Below are positions 33,203-44,757 of a stretch of 64,000 bases of DNA, piece after piece; positions within the stretch are counted from its first letter, which is position 1; each line of letters opens with the position of its first letter. Both the position numbers and the translations under genes were made by a program. The notes under the pieces are model-generated. The model made no database searches, was not told the DNA's origin, and worked only from the letters and a program-made list of their open reading frames with translations. Source of the stretch: Heloderma charlesbogerti (Eukaryota; Chordata; Lepidosauria; Squamata; Helodermatidae); assembly GCA_026122225.1 (NCBI GenBank), contig JANEZZ010000728.1, forward strand, positions 62,001-126,000, read 5' to 3'.

Positions 33203-33362
33203 CAGTGAAGGCTGGTGGCTTGAATTTCAGTGGGGCTGTGAATCCATTCCAGGTCTCAGTCTGAACCAGCCAGAACTCCCTTGAATAGTTCCTTTAGAGT
33301 TCTGGCTGAAACCCAGAATGGAATCACGGTCCCACCAAAATCAGAGCCACCAGCCTCCACTG
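33203..33362. mobile_element. hAT-like MITE, CAGTGGAGGCTGG family
   Basis: Ends CAGTGAAGGCTGGTGGC and GCCACCAGCCTCCACTG. Flanks do not match. Interior foldback on TTAGAGTTCTGGCTGAAACC. Confidence 0.75.
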
Positions 33363-33370
33363 CACTGTCC

Positions 33371-33458
33371 ATTCCCCCACTGAACCTCTCCCCCCTCCCC
33401 CCCACTCCACCAGTCCCACCATTCCCCCACTGAACCTCTCCCCCCTCCCCCCCACTGC
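33371..33458. repeat. 50-bp tandem duplication, C-rich
   Basis: ATTCCCCCACTGAACCTCTC starts at 33371 and again at 33421, with identical C-rich sequence after it. The near-identity implies a recent duplication or slippage. Confidence 0.88.
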
Positions 33459-33463
33459 TATTT

Positions 33464-33782
33464 GAACACATGAAATTGCCTTATACTGAGTCAGACCATT
33501 GGTCCATTTAGCTCAGTATTGGGTAAAATCCAATATAAGTCCTACTTAGAGTAGACAAGTCCTACTTAGAGTGGTTGAAATAAATGAGACAAGTTGGTCA
33601 TGATTAATTTAAGTCCCATTCATTTTCTTGGGTCTACTCTAAATAGGACTTATGTCAGATTTTACCCATTGTCTTCTCTAACTGGCAGCAGCTGTCTAAG
33701 GTTTCAGACAGGAACTAGCTGGACATGCCACAGGCCGAACCTGGAAACTTCTACATGCAAAGCTCTACCGAGCTACAGCCAG
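33464..33782 (-). mobile_element. tRNA-derived SINE, split by a MITE
   Basis: On minus, the head reads GGCTGTAGCTCGGTAGAGC (A-box region), then a CCAGGTTCGGCC B-box-like word, as in a tRNA-Ala-like promoter. The body runs to GACCAATGGTCTGACTCAGT and TTCATGTGTTC. The MITE 33521-33667 interrupts it. It lacks the structure of a functional tRNA gene beyond the promoter half. Confidence 0.7.
33521..33667. mobile_element. Palindromic MITE with 3-bp target duplication
   Basis: GGGTAAAATCCAATATAAGT mirrors ACTTATGTCAGATTTTACCC. It sits inside a SINE; flanks ATT/ATT restore the expected SINE sequence CAGTATTGTCTTCTC. A 3-bp duplication and GGG ends suggest a PIF/Harbinger-like element, not hAT. Other copies: 24619, 35494, 43926. 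Confidence 0.72.
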
Positions 33783-35216
33783 GATGTACAAGAAGTTTCT
33801 GAAGATCTAGAGTTTTTCTACATGAGGCTGCTAATTGGCTGTTAATCTGCTGCTGCATCTACTTTTGGTTTCATTGCAGAATTGAGAGCCAAACACTACA
33901 CGAGGAGCATTTCCTTTCCTGCTACTCTGCTACATAACCTCTAGGTGGCACTGTGGTACAGTGGAATAACACAAATACACAAGAGGAAATTGTGCTTTCT
34001 TTCGCTTTCATAATTAAATGCATTTTCCCTGCTCTAAAAAAACTTGCCCAAAGTGCTCATTAGATACAGAAGCGAAACTGGAGGGTCAAATGTCTTCTTA
34101 AGAACCCATAAACAACCATAGGTATGGAATGACAAGCACATGAGAAACGACTCATGTAGAAAGCCCTTGAACTCACCATTTCCTGGTATTTTTCAGTGTT
34201 TCCCTATTGTGGTAAAGGGAAATGAAACTTTGCCTCAACACTGCTATTTGCAGGATTGTTATTCTGGAAATTTGCTGATCGGTTAATATGTTTTTCCCTA
34301 CACAGTTGCTTGGTTCTGTTGTTTTGTTTTGTTGCTGTTGTTTTGTTTAATCATTAACTTATTTGAGTAGAGAATCAATGGACCACTAGCAATTGATTCC
34401 TGATTAACAGATTTCTGAAGCAAGTTTTTGTTTTTGTTTTCTTTCCCACAAATGAAGAGAAGAGAGGAAGATATCAAGATTGTTTTGGACCAAGATACCA
34501 TAGACATGAAAGTGGGGTCTAAAGCCCATTTGTACAATTTATGAAATGTTCACAAAAATCTGTGGAGTTCCATTTCCAGGATTTAAGGAGACATCTTGCC
34601 TGGCACTTTACCCCTCAAGCTAGCCCATGATGTGATCCTACCAGGGAGACTATCAGCATGTTACTATGGGATAGAGCTCCCTTTCTGCAAGCAGGGGGAG
34701 CACATCCATCCCAGAGATCCCAGTTAAGCCTGTGAAAAGCTCTGTGGATGTAACAGTACGCAGAAAGGGTTGTGGTAGGATGGAGGTGGCCTTGGATCTG
34801 CTGGATCCAAGGCCCCTTGACCCACTGGGAAGCATCAACCATTGCCTCCCTTTCTATGCCAGCCTGGAGCTGGTGTAACTAATCCCCCACCACCACCTTT
34901 GAGATCAATGTTGGAGATTTTTTAAAAGATACACATAGTAGAAAAAAAAGTAAGTCACACCTCCTTCCCTGGCTGGCTTTGGAAGGGGTGGTCGATCTGC
35001 CACTTTGCACTCCACCATCCCACTTAGGATTTCACTGTAATCTTTCTTATTGTTGTTCTACCACACCTCAGCTACTTTAAAAGGCTATGGTAGGTTTTTA
35101 GGACGAGGTTTCTCCTAAGCCATCTGACCGCCTTAACCTTTGCACAATCTCTAGTAGGGTGTTATCCCTTCTGTAGAGTGTCTTCAACACTAGCATTCCA
35201 CAAGGTTCCTGTTCAT
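33783..35216. other. Unique non-coding DNA
   Basis: No supported exon or repeat. There are short TTGTTTTG-rich runs at 34317-34345 and 34425-34445. Confidence 0.45.
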
Positions 35217-35445
35217 GTGGGGTTGGATCCAGGATCTACCTTCCATGGATAGAAGAGCTCTGCTCACAGAAGGTGCTTCCACCTGTTTTTCAGGATCCCC
35301 TTGTCTCCCCACCACCACCACCAGCACAGCTCACCCCCTGACACTCTGTGTAACCCTTTCAGGGGGCTGGAGGGGCTACCATGGGGAAGAGGGTTGTGGA
35401 AATCCACTTCTGCCATCCAGTTGCACATGCTTAAATCCAGATAAA
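35217..35445 (+). repeat. Dispersed GGGTTGGATCCAG repeat
   Basis: GGGGTTGGATCCAGGATCTACC through GGGGCTGGAGGGGCTACCAT to CCAGTTGCACATG. Reverse-complement counterparts lie at 47641-47969 (interrupted by BovB) and a partial direct copy at 53535-53640. Family not named. Confidence 0.6.
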
Positions 35446-35493
35446 GCCCATGATGTGGCATTCAGGCATACTTTAGAAAGGGTTATATCCCAA

Positions 35494-35578
35494 GGGTTGT
35501 ATCCGATATTAGTCTAACTTGTCCCATTCCTTTCAATGCATGTACTCTAAGAAGGACTAATATTGGCTGCAACAACCC
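35494..35578. mobile_element. Palindromic MITE, TCTACTCTAA family
   Basis: GGGTTGTATCCGATATTAGT mirrors GACTAATATTGGCTGCAACAACCC with mismatches. Confidence 0.65.
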
Positions 35579-35837
35579 AAATAATGAAAAAGGTTGCATA
35601 TTGCTCAGGACTCCTATGTAATTCTTGTGATAAAATTCCTGGTGTGTGTGTGTGTTTTTTTAAAAGCCAAACAATTTAGAGGATATGAAAAAAAAATGGA
35701 AAATCAAATATTGTCCCTGAACAACTAAATGAAAGGCACAAGAGGAGGAACAAAACCCCAAACAAAGGAACTATATACACTGTAACATCAACAGTGCAGA
35801 TTGAGAAGCATTATAGTTCGCCATGGAAGCTTTACAA

Positions 35838-35951
35838 CAGCCTTCTCCAACCTGGCGCCCTCCAGACAAGTTGGACTACAATTCCCATTACAATGGGGAT
35901 GATGGGGTTGTAGTCCAACTCACCTGGAGGGCTCCATGCTGGGGAAGACTG
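35838..35951. mobile_element. hAT-like MITE, CAGCCTTCCCCAA family
   Basis: Ends CAGCCTTCTCCAACC and GGGGAAGACTG, duplication CTTTACAA/GTTTACAA (7 of 8). Inner foldback GTTGGACTACAATTCCCAT / ATGGGGTTGTAGTCCAAC. Confidence 0.88.
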
Positions 35952-35980
35952 GTTTACAAGGTTTCTTGCGGTGTGTTTAC

Positions 35981-36053
35981 GTGTGTGTGTGTGTGTGTGT
36001 GTGTGGAGATATAGATAGATATAGATATAGATAAAGATATAGATATAGATATA
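35981..36053. repeat. (GT)n and (ATAGAT)n microsatellite
   Basis: GT run at 35981-36005, then ATAGAT units to 36053. Confidence 0.95.
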
Positions 36054-37640
36054 AACCAAAAAATGTTGCAGCTGCAGGGGCTGTCGCCCAGAGGAGTGGA
36101 GAGAGCCTCTTCTGGCTCCACTGAACTGTATAATGAGATGATAGCGGCTCTAATCACAAGAGAAGAAAGAATGAAATGTACCTATATATCTTATTATGTA
36201 AGGAGTTTCATGGCTGATGGGAGCTGAAAGTACAGCAAAAGCATCTTTCATCTGCTAGAGTAGATGTTAGTTCTGTTATGTTTTGAAGTGCATTTCATGC
36301 AGTTTGTAGAGCAGCACAGTGATTCATTATTAGGCATCTATTGTAAAAAAAATCACTACAGAAGTTTCTTCACTATAGCAAAATTGTAATATCGAAAAGG
36401 TGGGGGAAGCCTTAAATATAATGATCTTAAAAATATCCTTTTAAAAATATTAGGTGACACAGACTGCAAATAATCAAAGTTACTGTTTATATTCTTATTG
36501 CCAGTATTCGATTTACTGAAGGTTTATTTTCATGGAAACTGTCAGAGATTTTGGTCATCGTATCAGCATATTCATCCTAGTGCTTTATCTGGGCGCAAAG
36601 GATTGCCATCTTTAGCTTTTGGCCTTCTCCCTGCTTTTGTGCTCTTCAAATGCCACTCTGACATTGAGCAGTAATACAAAGCCCTCCTGTAAGACAGGAG
36701 GGAAATCTTCTTACTGGGAAGGAAATTGGGAAGCAACCGCCACAGACACTCTCAGGGCCAAAGCAAACATTCCGTCTACTCTAGAGCAAGGGTGGGCAAT
36801 ATTTTTGGGCCTGTGGGCACATTTGGCAATTTGAGAAACTGTTCTAGGCACCACCACAAAATGGCTACTATGGAAGGTGTGGCTAGTCACAAAGGACAAG
36901 TAACCTGCTTAAATAAGTACAAGGCAGAGGTACAGTCTGAGCCCCAACACATTAAGCAACACCTTTGGTCCCCCAACCGTCCCCTTTTTCTTGTTTCCCT
37001 TCTATTTTCTGATAGCTGGGTGTACTGCAGATGAAACCATGGGCTGGCAGCCACCCACTATGTCCATTTCCTAAGAATGTCACTAAGACCCATGTGTGAC
37101 CCAGGGGCATTCATGGGAAATGAGGATAGCAGCAGTGGGAGGCCTTCATGTTGCTTAGAAGTGATCCCAGCTGTTAGTAAGATTTTTTCCCCAAAAAAGG
37201 GTAGGTGCAGGATCCCTTATCTGGACCTTAAAAGCCCCCCCCCCCATGCTGAGGTCCCAATCTGGATCAAAGTTCCTCCATTTACTCTAGAGTAAAAATG
37301 AAAGAAGACATAGCTGCTAGACACACATTTGAAGTAATGTCTGCTTTGGGCCTCAATCTGAGGGTGGAAAAGGGACAGTAGGTAATGATGAATTTGCGGC
37401 AGGGGGAGCATCTACAACATGGTGCTGGCATGATGATGACCATAGCCTGCTTAAAGCAGTTGCTCTAGGGCAGGGCCCTCCTGGCCAAGATGTCACTGTC
37501 GTAGGGAGAGAGAGCATGCAAATTCCTTGCACATCTAGGTGTTTCTCCATCCCCGCTGGAGGAGGTCAACCAGGTGTGTACATGGGTATGGGTATGGGCA
37601 TGGGTGTGTGGCTAGTTTAGACTTTTTACTGTAGCTGTGC
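36054..37640. other. Mostly unique non-coding DNA
   Basis: A hAT-like end CAAGGGTGGGCAATA is at 36786, but its partner end was not located. No exon was supported. Confidence 0.4.
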
Positions 37641-39942
37641 ACAAATGCCCTCTTGAAATTCTCCACCATATTTGTGGGCAGAGAAATCAATGAGGTGGGG
37701 GTGGGGGAATTATTTTACCGCATGTCTCTAGGTGGAAGAGAAATTCTCCAACACTTTCTCAAGGGTAGGGCCCATCATTAATGGTGGCAGCAGCACTGCT
37801 TTTTTCTCCCCCTCCCCCTCTTTTTTGGCAGCCATTTTGTATCCTCCATAATGCGGAACTTAGCATCGTTTTGAGAGCATTGCCGGGAGAAACAGCAAAT
37901 GCCACAAAAAGAATGGCAGAGAATATTGAGAGAAAAGTCTATAAAGTAGCTTTCTTATTCCAAGGAAGTGGGACGAGGGCAGGGGGGGGGGAAATCTCAG
38001 AGAAATGTCTGCTGGGAAATTTTGACTCAGCTCTGCTTTTCTCCTCAGGTGGAAAAAATGCTGAAACCTCAGGATTTCAGTGCTCTTCCTCAATCCCAGT
38101 TAAGAGTAGCAGAAGAAATAAACACTACAGTGAGAACAAAAGCTTGTGCTTGGATGTTTCATAGATTGTAATCTTTTTAGAAGATGGAGCAAGTCTCGGT
38201 ATTTTATTTTATTTTATTGGATGCTTTTCACTTGACTTTCAGTCATCTATCTCTGTATTTAAGTTAGTCAGACAAAGACCTCATTTATCACTGTGATAAA
38301 TATAGTTTCCTTGCCAGTGTCCTGTATCTACTGCTTTACCTATTCAGTAAGGACTTTTAATAGCTTCCACTTAAGGAGGAAAGCAAATTAATCTCTATTC
38401 TCCAGCTAAATAGTGCTGACTCTTATCAGAGACTTGCTTGCTAGTCCTGTGTTGCACTTGCTGCCTGTCATGATCTCAAAGTTGCCTCCCTGACAAACTT
38501 TTTTTTATTATTATTCTGGTGGCCATTGGGCTGTAATTATCCCATCCCTTGTCTGCCCTAACCTAATATAGCTGCAGCTACTTTTCAAGTCTCTAAGGCT
38601 TTTACAGAGTCTTTTAAGTGTTATCCCTTATTGCAAGCTGTAAAAATAGCACTTTGTTAGCTATCAAGACTTGTTAATATTTTCCCTTACTTCATTAAAC
38701 AACAAGCACTTCAGTCATGAAACATTAGGTAGAAATTATGTATAACTGTAGAAAGCAAATGCAATCACTTTTGCCATCTTTTGGAATAAACCTTTTTTTT
38801 TCTTCCTTTAGAAAAATCAATGTTATTATGCTTGTTTCTATTAATAAATACAATAGCATTTTAATGTGCACGGTTCCTTTGATTGTGAGCTTGTTGGCAG
38901 GCTTTATTCTTTTCAACTTCGTTATAGTCCAGCACCAAGTGTTTGAGGACAAATTCATTCTCACAACAACTTTTTGAGGTAAGTTCTTCTTCTCCTATAG
39001 ACTGGACACTAAGCTCAGAGGCTTTGTAGACAAACAGCCAGCAGCACCATCTCCAGGTTTTTGTGGGTCCTTGAGCAAGACACGGTCAAACCACGTCCCC
39101 TCCTCCCTCAGTAAGCCTACCTTCTCACTGCCATTGTCACCACCTGCTATTGTTCCTCACCCTCTTTCTCCTCATTGCTACCATTTTCTTGTTTGACAGG
39201 CAGAAGTGCAGTGAGCAAGTAAGCAGTGGCATCTACTGCTCCTCCGTCTCACCACCACCGTTGTCTGGGTCAGAGTAAGAGCCAGGTGAACAAGCAGGTT
39301 TCTATGAGGAGGTGGAGGTGGTGGTGGTCCAGGGGGCTCTTGTCAGTGAGAATCTGCTGGGGTGTGGGCCCTCAGCCAGTGCCTGATTATATCTGCCCTT
39401 GGCGCCGGCCCTACCAGCTCGCTTGAGGCTACCGAATACGTTCATAGCTGAGAACAGCTGGTGTAGAGAATAGAGCAGATCCATTGGGTAATACATAAAT
39501 CCTTATGCTCAAGAAAGGCCTCATGATACTGGCCTAGCTTCTTCCCTATACACTGTCCACATGAGGGGATATTTGGCCACGTGTGTGCTTTCAAAGAAGC
39601 AGTCTCTATACGTGTACTTCCTGAATTGGTAAAGGAAGTATACGCATGGAGACCATGTGCCCTTCCTGAAATGGGCTTTTAGAATCATGGGATTCAAGTG
39701 GGCCCAATAGTTATAATCTGAATGCTGTCCACCTCATCGGTAGTCAAACCACAGAGCTGTGTGAGCAAAGAGGAGGACCAAACAAGGCGAACCATGCCAG
39801 AGCAGGCAACGCAGAGCAGGCAATGCCAGCTGGTAAGGTGGTTTGCTAGAGAGAAGGGCTCTAGTGCGCTGCTAGGCGGCAACTGAAGGCCCTGGCCTAC
39901 TGTTACTTTGCCATTTGGGGAGGTGTTAGTAGGGGTGAGGTG
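37641..39942. other. Mostly unique non-coding DNA
   Basis: 38170-38980 is AT-rich and free of recognisable repeats. 39000-39540 is GC-richer with no identified feature. None of the short frames shows a domain. Confidence 0.4.
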
Positions 39943-40155
39943 CAGTGGAGGCTGGTGGCTCCAATTTTGGTAGGGCTTCGAAGCCATTCTGGATTTCAGT
40001 CAGAACCCGCCAGAACTCTAAAGGAGGTATCCAAGGTGCTGAACCCTAGCCCCTAAATAGGTTCATGCTACCTTGGGTAGCTCCTCCAGAGTTCTGACTG
40101 GGTCTGATAGAGTGGATTCACTGCCCTATGACATTGGAGAGACCAGCCTCCACTG
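39943..40155. mobile_element. hAT-like MITE, CAGTGGAGGCTGG family
   Basis: Ends CAGTGGAGGCTGGTGGCTCC and CCAGCCTCCACTG, with a perfect 8-bp duplication GTGAGGTG (39935-39942, 40156-40163). 213 bp. Confidence 0.92.
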
Positions 40156-40740
40156 GTGAGGTGCCACAGCCAGTACCATGCAGATGCACCATTGCTGAGT
40201 GGCTGGTTGCTCTGGTGTGGGTGCATCCTACAGACAAGCTTGGTATGACCATCCACTCAGCCACCATGGGACAGCCCCTCCCCCTCTCTTGCTACGCAAC
40301 AGGGACTGGCAGTTTGGCCTAGCAAATTGCCTCTCTGGCCCAAGTTGCTTCCCTACTCCATCGCTGAGATGCTAAATTATAAGCAAAAAAACAAGGCTGG
40401 ATCTACACTTACTGCCTTTTTTCGCTTTCAATGAGGTTTCACCGCCCGCCTTTCACACTATGCAGTTACCCGCCTCGAATTGGAACCGGAATTTCCCACT
40501 TCCATGCTGCTGCTTTCAATACCCTAATATCCTGGTATTTCCCCTTAATGTGCTCTGATTTTCCGCCTTCTCTACCATATCCAGTCGTAGTCCCTTCCCC
40601 TGCCTCTCCATATACGGCGGTGTTTGTATTTTCCTCCTGTCCAATCACAGCTCTCGACGGCCCCATGTCTTCTTCCAGCTACTGATTGCATAGCTTCCTC
40701 AGCAGCACCCATTTCCTCAGCAACAAGCAAAGGGCTGGAT

Positions 40741-40854
40741 GTGTGTGTGCTTGTCTGACCTTGGAAGCTAACCAGGGTTGGCCCTGGTCAGTAGTTGGAT
40801 GGGCGACTGCCTGGGAATCAGGCTTCCTGTACTGAGCAGGGGGTTGTTCTATCC
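40741..40854 (+). mobile_element. 5S-rRNA-derived SINE fragment
   Basis: TGACCTTGGAAGCTAACCAGG and AGTTGGATGGGCGACTGCCTGG match the 3' half of 5S rRNA. It continues into GAGCAGGGGGTT, the start of the CR1 3' end, then stops. It is a fragment and not a 5S gene. Confidence 0.8.
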
Positions 40855-41317
40855 CTTCAAATGAGATTAAGTTTTACCCCCTCCTATCCCCATCTCCAGA
40901 TGTGTGTTTTTTAATTAAGGCGTTATCCTCACAGAATCAGGGCTTCTCCACGATGTTTTTTTTTTTTTTTTTCTAATTCAGGCATGATCTTTGAAGTTGT
41001 GAAGTTCTGTTGCTTCCTAAGGAAAATTGGGCAAGCAGTTAGAAGGTTTCTAGAGAGTGAAAACTGTTTTCAGCCAACGAGTCAAGGCCTGGTAGACTAA
41101 GCACACTGATTAATCCTATGTATGCAGGGAAGGCATGCTGAAAACTGTGGGACTTACTTCCAAGTTAACATGCACAGAACTGGATTGTGTGGCTGCACTT
41201 GTAGACACACTGCAAATGAAGCCTAATAAAAGTTAGTGGGACACACGCCTGAATAAATATGACGGTTAACGTCATCTTGCAACCCTAATCTAATGTCTTC
41301 ATCAACATAACCTTAGT

Positions 41318-41402
41318 TGAAATCTGCAATCCTAAACACACTCATTAGTGAGTAAGCCCCATTGAACACAGTGGGACTTTCTTCTGAGTAGACACACATC
41401 CG
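41318..41402 (-). repeat. Dispersed repeat of about 70 bp
   Basis: GAGTAAGCCCCATTGAACAC and GTGGGACTTTCTTCTGAGTA. Degenerate relatives lie at 24456-24535, 29050-29110, 42080-42145, 51972-52040, 52050-52135 and 60246-60318. Common in squamate DNA in my experience; origin not known. Confidence 0.55.
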
Positions 41403-41480
41403 AAGATAGTGCTGCATCCCTCTCCCATTTGAGCTCCATAATAAGAGCCTCTGAAGCATAGGAATCATCATGGTCTGTAG

Positions 41481-41581
41481 CAGCCTTGCCCAACATGGTG
41501 CCATCCAGATGTGTTGGACTACAACACCCATATCTGCAGTCAGCATGGCACATCTGGAGGGCACTAGGTTGGGGAAGACTG
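41481..41581. mobile_element. hAT-like MITE, CAGCCTTCCCCAA family
   Basis: Ends CAGCCTTGCCCAACATGG and AGGTTGGGGAAGACTG, duplication GTCTGTAG/GTCTATAG (7 of 8). Confidence 0.85.
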
Positions 41582-42145
41582 GTCTATAGCATAAGTAACA
41601 GTGAACGTTCTGCTAATTCACCATCAAGGAAGAAATGGGTGCACAGGCTTTTTGGTAGCTTTCTCAGTGGTGATAAGTTTCCAAGTTTCTAAGTTCAGGT
41701 TCAGTGGAAGAGCACTCTCCAACTGAACCCAAGAGAACACTTCTGGAGGAAAGAATGGCACAGACAAGCAAGATTTAATTGTGGCATCTGAATTTACGGT
41801 TGTTATTAGTACTCTCTGAAAATTGATGACAGAACATTTTACTAGAATTCTCGCTTTTCTGATTTACTGCTTCCTGCTCCCCATCCAGATGGCCGGGCAG
41901 GAGGGGTGTTCATCTTTGCTATGATAATGCCTGTGATCAAGTATCTTAATGATTTCAAGGAATACTGACACATCTCTTCCCTCCCACCTCCCCACCCCCG
42001 TTCTCCTACGTGCTTGCTTTGGTAAGTTGTTTTGAATAAACTCTGATGCTCAAATATATTGGCTAAAGTTTGATTGACTTACAGTCCAATCCTAAAATCT
42101 ACTCAGAACTAAGCTCCACTGAGTTCAATGGGACCTACTCCCAGG

Positions 42146-42585
42146 TAGGGATGTGCAAATCAGCAAAACTCAAGCTTGCTGAAGTTCTCCAAATTTCACC
42201 TTGAAATTCATTCTGATTCACGTCCATATCAGATCGTGAGCTTTGTTTTTTTTCTCTTCACATGGAAATCTGTGCATACTTTTGTGCATATTTTTCCAAA
42301 TGTACACATCAGTTGTGCACATCTTTTAAATGTGTGCATTCTTCCTCCATTGATTAAAGTGTATTTGTGTGCATTTCTCAAAACTATGCTCTTCTTCATG
42401 CACATTTTTCAAACGTATGCATGCTGTTGAACACATTTGTTTTTGGTCTGTGAATCACATTGCAAGCTCAGAAATGTGCAGACTTCAACCGCAGATTGTG
42501 TCCAGATCTGCGTTCAGACTACAAGGTGAGAACTGCATAAATCCTGATCAAAAATGAACTGAAACAAATTGCTGCTATATCCCTA
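42146..42585. mobile_element. hAT-like MITE (family B)
   Basis: Ends TAGGGATGTGCAAATC and ATATCCCTA, perfect 8-bp duplication CTCCCAGG (42138-42145, 42586-42593). It is inserted inside a copy of the 70-bp dispersed repeat: the flanks rejoin as ACTCCCAGG followed by GTGTATGGGAACAGGATTGC. Interior rich in TGTGCA/TGCACA words. 440 bp. Confidence 0.92.
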
Positions 42586-42611
42586 CTCCCAGGTGTATGG
42601 GAACAGGATTG

Positions 42612-42890
42612 CAACTACAAATTCCCTGCCTTTGGAGGTCAGGAAGGCGCCAACATTGTGTTGCTTCCGGTACCTCCTGAAGATATGGTTATTTCGGGAG
42701 GCCTTCCCTGAGTGACTAGCTGCAATTTATCAAAACTTGGTTGGTCAGAATTCTGTTTAAAAAAAAAAAAAAGAAGTTACGTGCTTTAATGTGGTATTTT
42801 TATTATTTTACCTTGTCTGCTGTTCACAGCTCCAAGATCTTTGGATGTGGAGCAGTATGCAATTATTGTAAATAAATAAATATATAAAAG
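42612..42890 (+). mobile_element. L2-type LINE 3' end
   Basis: Translates as NSLPLEVRKAPTLCCFRYLLK then WLFREAFPE, the C terminus of L2-type ORF2. It is followed by a 3' non-coding part and AATAAATAAATA. Heavily 5'-truncated. Confidence 0.78.
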
Positions 42891-42982
42891 GTCTTTGAAT
42901 CGAGCCATATTGGATATGAACTGGTGGCCAATATCTATTCCATCCAGTCTCAAGAGGAGTCATTCATCCAGATTGGCTAGAA

Positions 42983-43078
42983 CAACCTTCCCCAACTTGG
43001 TACACTCTGGATAGTTTTGACTACAACTCTCATCATCCCCAGCCAGCATGGCCCAAGGCACCAAGTTGAGAAAGACTG
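42983..43078. mobile_element. hAT-like MITE, CAGCCTTCCCCAA family
   Basis: CAACCTTCCCCAACTTGG and CAAGTTGAGAAAGACTG. Flanks GGCTAGAA/GTCTAGTT are weak (5 of 8). Confidence 0.7.
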
Positions 43079-43265
43079 GTCTAGTTTTGGTTTTGCAAAT
43101 TTCAGACTAATGAATTGAAGATTTGGCATTTATGAATAAAGAATGACCTCAGCTTGATTCGCAATCCAGAAGAAATCAAAGCAATGGTTCTGTGTTTAGT
43201 TTTGTGTTTCATTTTGGAATTCCCATTGCTTCTATGAACATTGCAGATAAGCCTGAGGCAAACAC

Positions 43266-43428
43266 GGTCTCCATATGATCTCATCTGATCTTGGAAGCTA
43301 AACAGGGTCAGCCCTGGTTAGAACTTGGATGGGAGACCACCTGGGAATCAGCCTTCCTTCACTGAGCAGGGGGTTGGATTCAGTGGTCTTGTAGGCCCTG
43401 TCCAACCCTATGATTCTATGATCTATGA
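43266..43428 (+). mobile_element. 5S-rRNA-derived SINE with CR1 tail
   Basis: 5S-like part: GATCTCATCTGATCTTGGAA, GCTAAACAGGG, ACTTGGATGGGAGACCACC. It passes directly into the CR1 3' block GAGCAGGGGGTTGGATTCAG, CTTGTAGGCCC and ATGATTCTATGA. So a 5S promoter is fused to a CR1 tail, implying mobilisation by CR1. Confidence 0.88.
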
Positions 43429-43497
43429 TCTATTCTACCCTTGTCTTCAAAATGACTATCTTATTCAGTAGAATCAATTATTCATGTTTCTCTTAGT

Positions 43498-43567
43498 AGA
43501 ATCATAGAATAGCAGGGGTGGAGGGGGCCTATAAGACCTTCGAGTCCAACCCCCTGCTCAGTGCAGT
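43498..43567 (-). mobile_element. CR1 3' end fragment
   Basis: Complement of the CR1 tail: TAGAATCATAGAATAG, GAGTCCAACCCCCTGCTC. About 70 bp, possibly a remnant of another CR1 or of a 5S-type SINE. Confidence 0.8.
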
Positions 43568-43925
43568 ACTTAATAAACACAGTTTAAAGGCACAAGGCAC
43601 AAACCCCTTTGCTTTCCAAGCAACTGAACAGAGCAGTGAGAAATCACTAGATGTGATGTGGGCTGAACCCCATCCATGTGCAAATAGCAAATGAACTGCC
43701 TGTCTAGAGGCACCCTTAGAGAGGGCAGGCATAGGAGGTGATTAATGGATAAAATACAAGACTAGAGCTGGGCTGAAATTTCTCAGAAAAAATATCTGAG
43801 AATTTTACCTTTCCTCCAAACTGCTGGAGAATTTCATCCCTCCCCTCCCCTGCCCCTGGTACCTAAGTGAAATGCGATCCCAATCTCTTTGCTCACAAAC
43901 ATAGTGGAGAATTCTGAGTTGGTTT

Positions 43926-44060
43926 GGGTTGGATCACTACTTAGTCATACCACTTAGAGTAGACCTATTGAAATCAGTGGGACTTGAGCTATTCATGACT
44001 AATCAGTCCCATTGATTTTAGTGGGTCTACTCTAAGTATGGCTAAGTCTGGATCCAATCC
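43926..44060. mobile_element. Palindromic MITE, TCTACTCTAA family
   Basis: GGGTTGGATCACTACTTAGT mirrors GGCTAAGTCTGGATCCAATCC; inner AGAGTAGACCTATTGAAATC mirrors GATTTTAGTGGGTCTACTC. Nearly full hairpin. Confidence 0.72.
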
Positions 44061-44403
44061 AATATATGAAGGAAGAAATGGTCTAGGCTCCAACTCCTTC
44101 TGGCCCTCCTCTTCTCTTAGCCCACTGCCTCCTTCATCTGTCAGCATGAATTTACAGTATAGATTCATTCAGCATTAACTGAGACAACATTTCTCAGAAG
44201 GAATTTTCTGAGAATTTTTTCCTCTGCTGGAGAATTCTGCCTCACCGTGGAGAATTTTCAGTGAAATTCTCTTTCCTCCCCCCCCCCCCGCTCCTCCTGC
44301 TGCCAGTCTCACCACCTGCAAATGATGAAGTGAATAACTTTGGGAGGCCTAGTTTGGAGAAGAAGTGAAGATCACTGACCCAACCTGGTCTTTTTCTATT
44401 CTG

Positions 44404-44757
44404 CTAAGGTTGGGCAACATATGGCCCACAGGCTACATGTGGCGCCCCTGCTCCCCACTGCATGTGGCCCCCACTGCCCACTGCCACCAAATTTGCTGTG
44501 GCAAATAATACTGATTGGCAGTTTGCCACCAAATGTTGCAAACATTTGCGGCACCACCAAAGAAGGCCAGCCAGCTTTAAAACAAAGCTAGATACGCTAT
44601 TTTATGCCTCCACCACCACAGCGCTGAATTTCTGCTCCTGCTGCTGTGCCACTGAATTTCAGCAGTGTAGTGGCATGGATAAGGATGCAGCCACAAGTGG
44701 GTTCCACGAGGGACCCAATTGGCCCACAGAACCCCAGACGTTGCTCATCCATGTTCT
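44404..44757. repeat. hAT-like repeat with GGGCAAC ends
   Basis: TAAGGTTGGGCAACATATGGC at the left and GTTGCTCATCCATG at the right, the same logic as the CAGGGGTGGGCAAC ends at 48270-48655. No matching duplication. Confidence 0.5.

Noticed and set aside
43266..43428. 5S rRNA gene
   Set aside because: Only the 3' half of 5S is matched, with changes, and it is fused to a CR1 tail, so it is a SINE.
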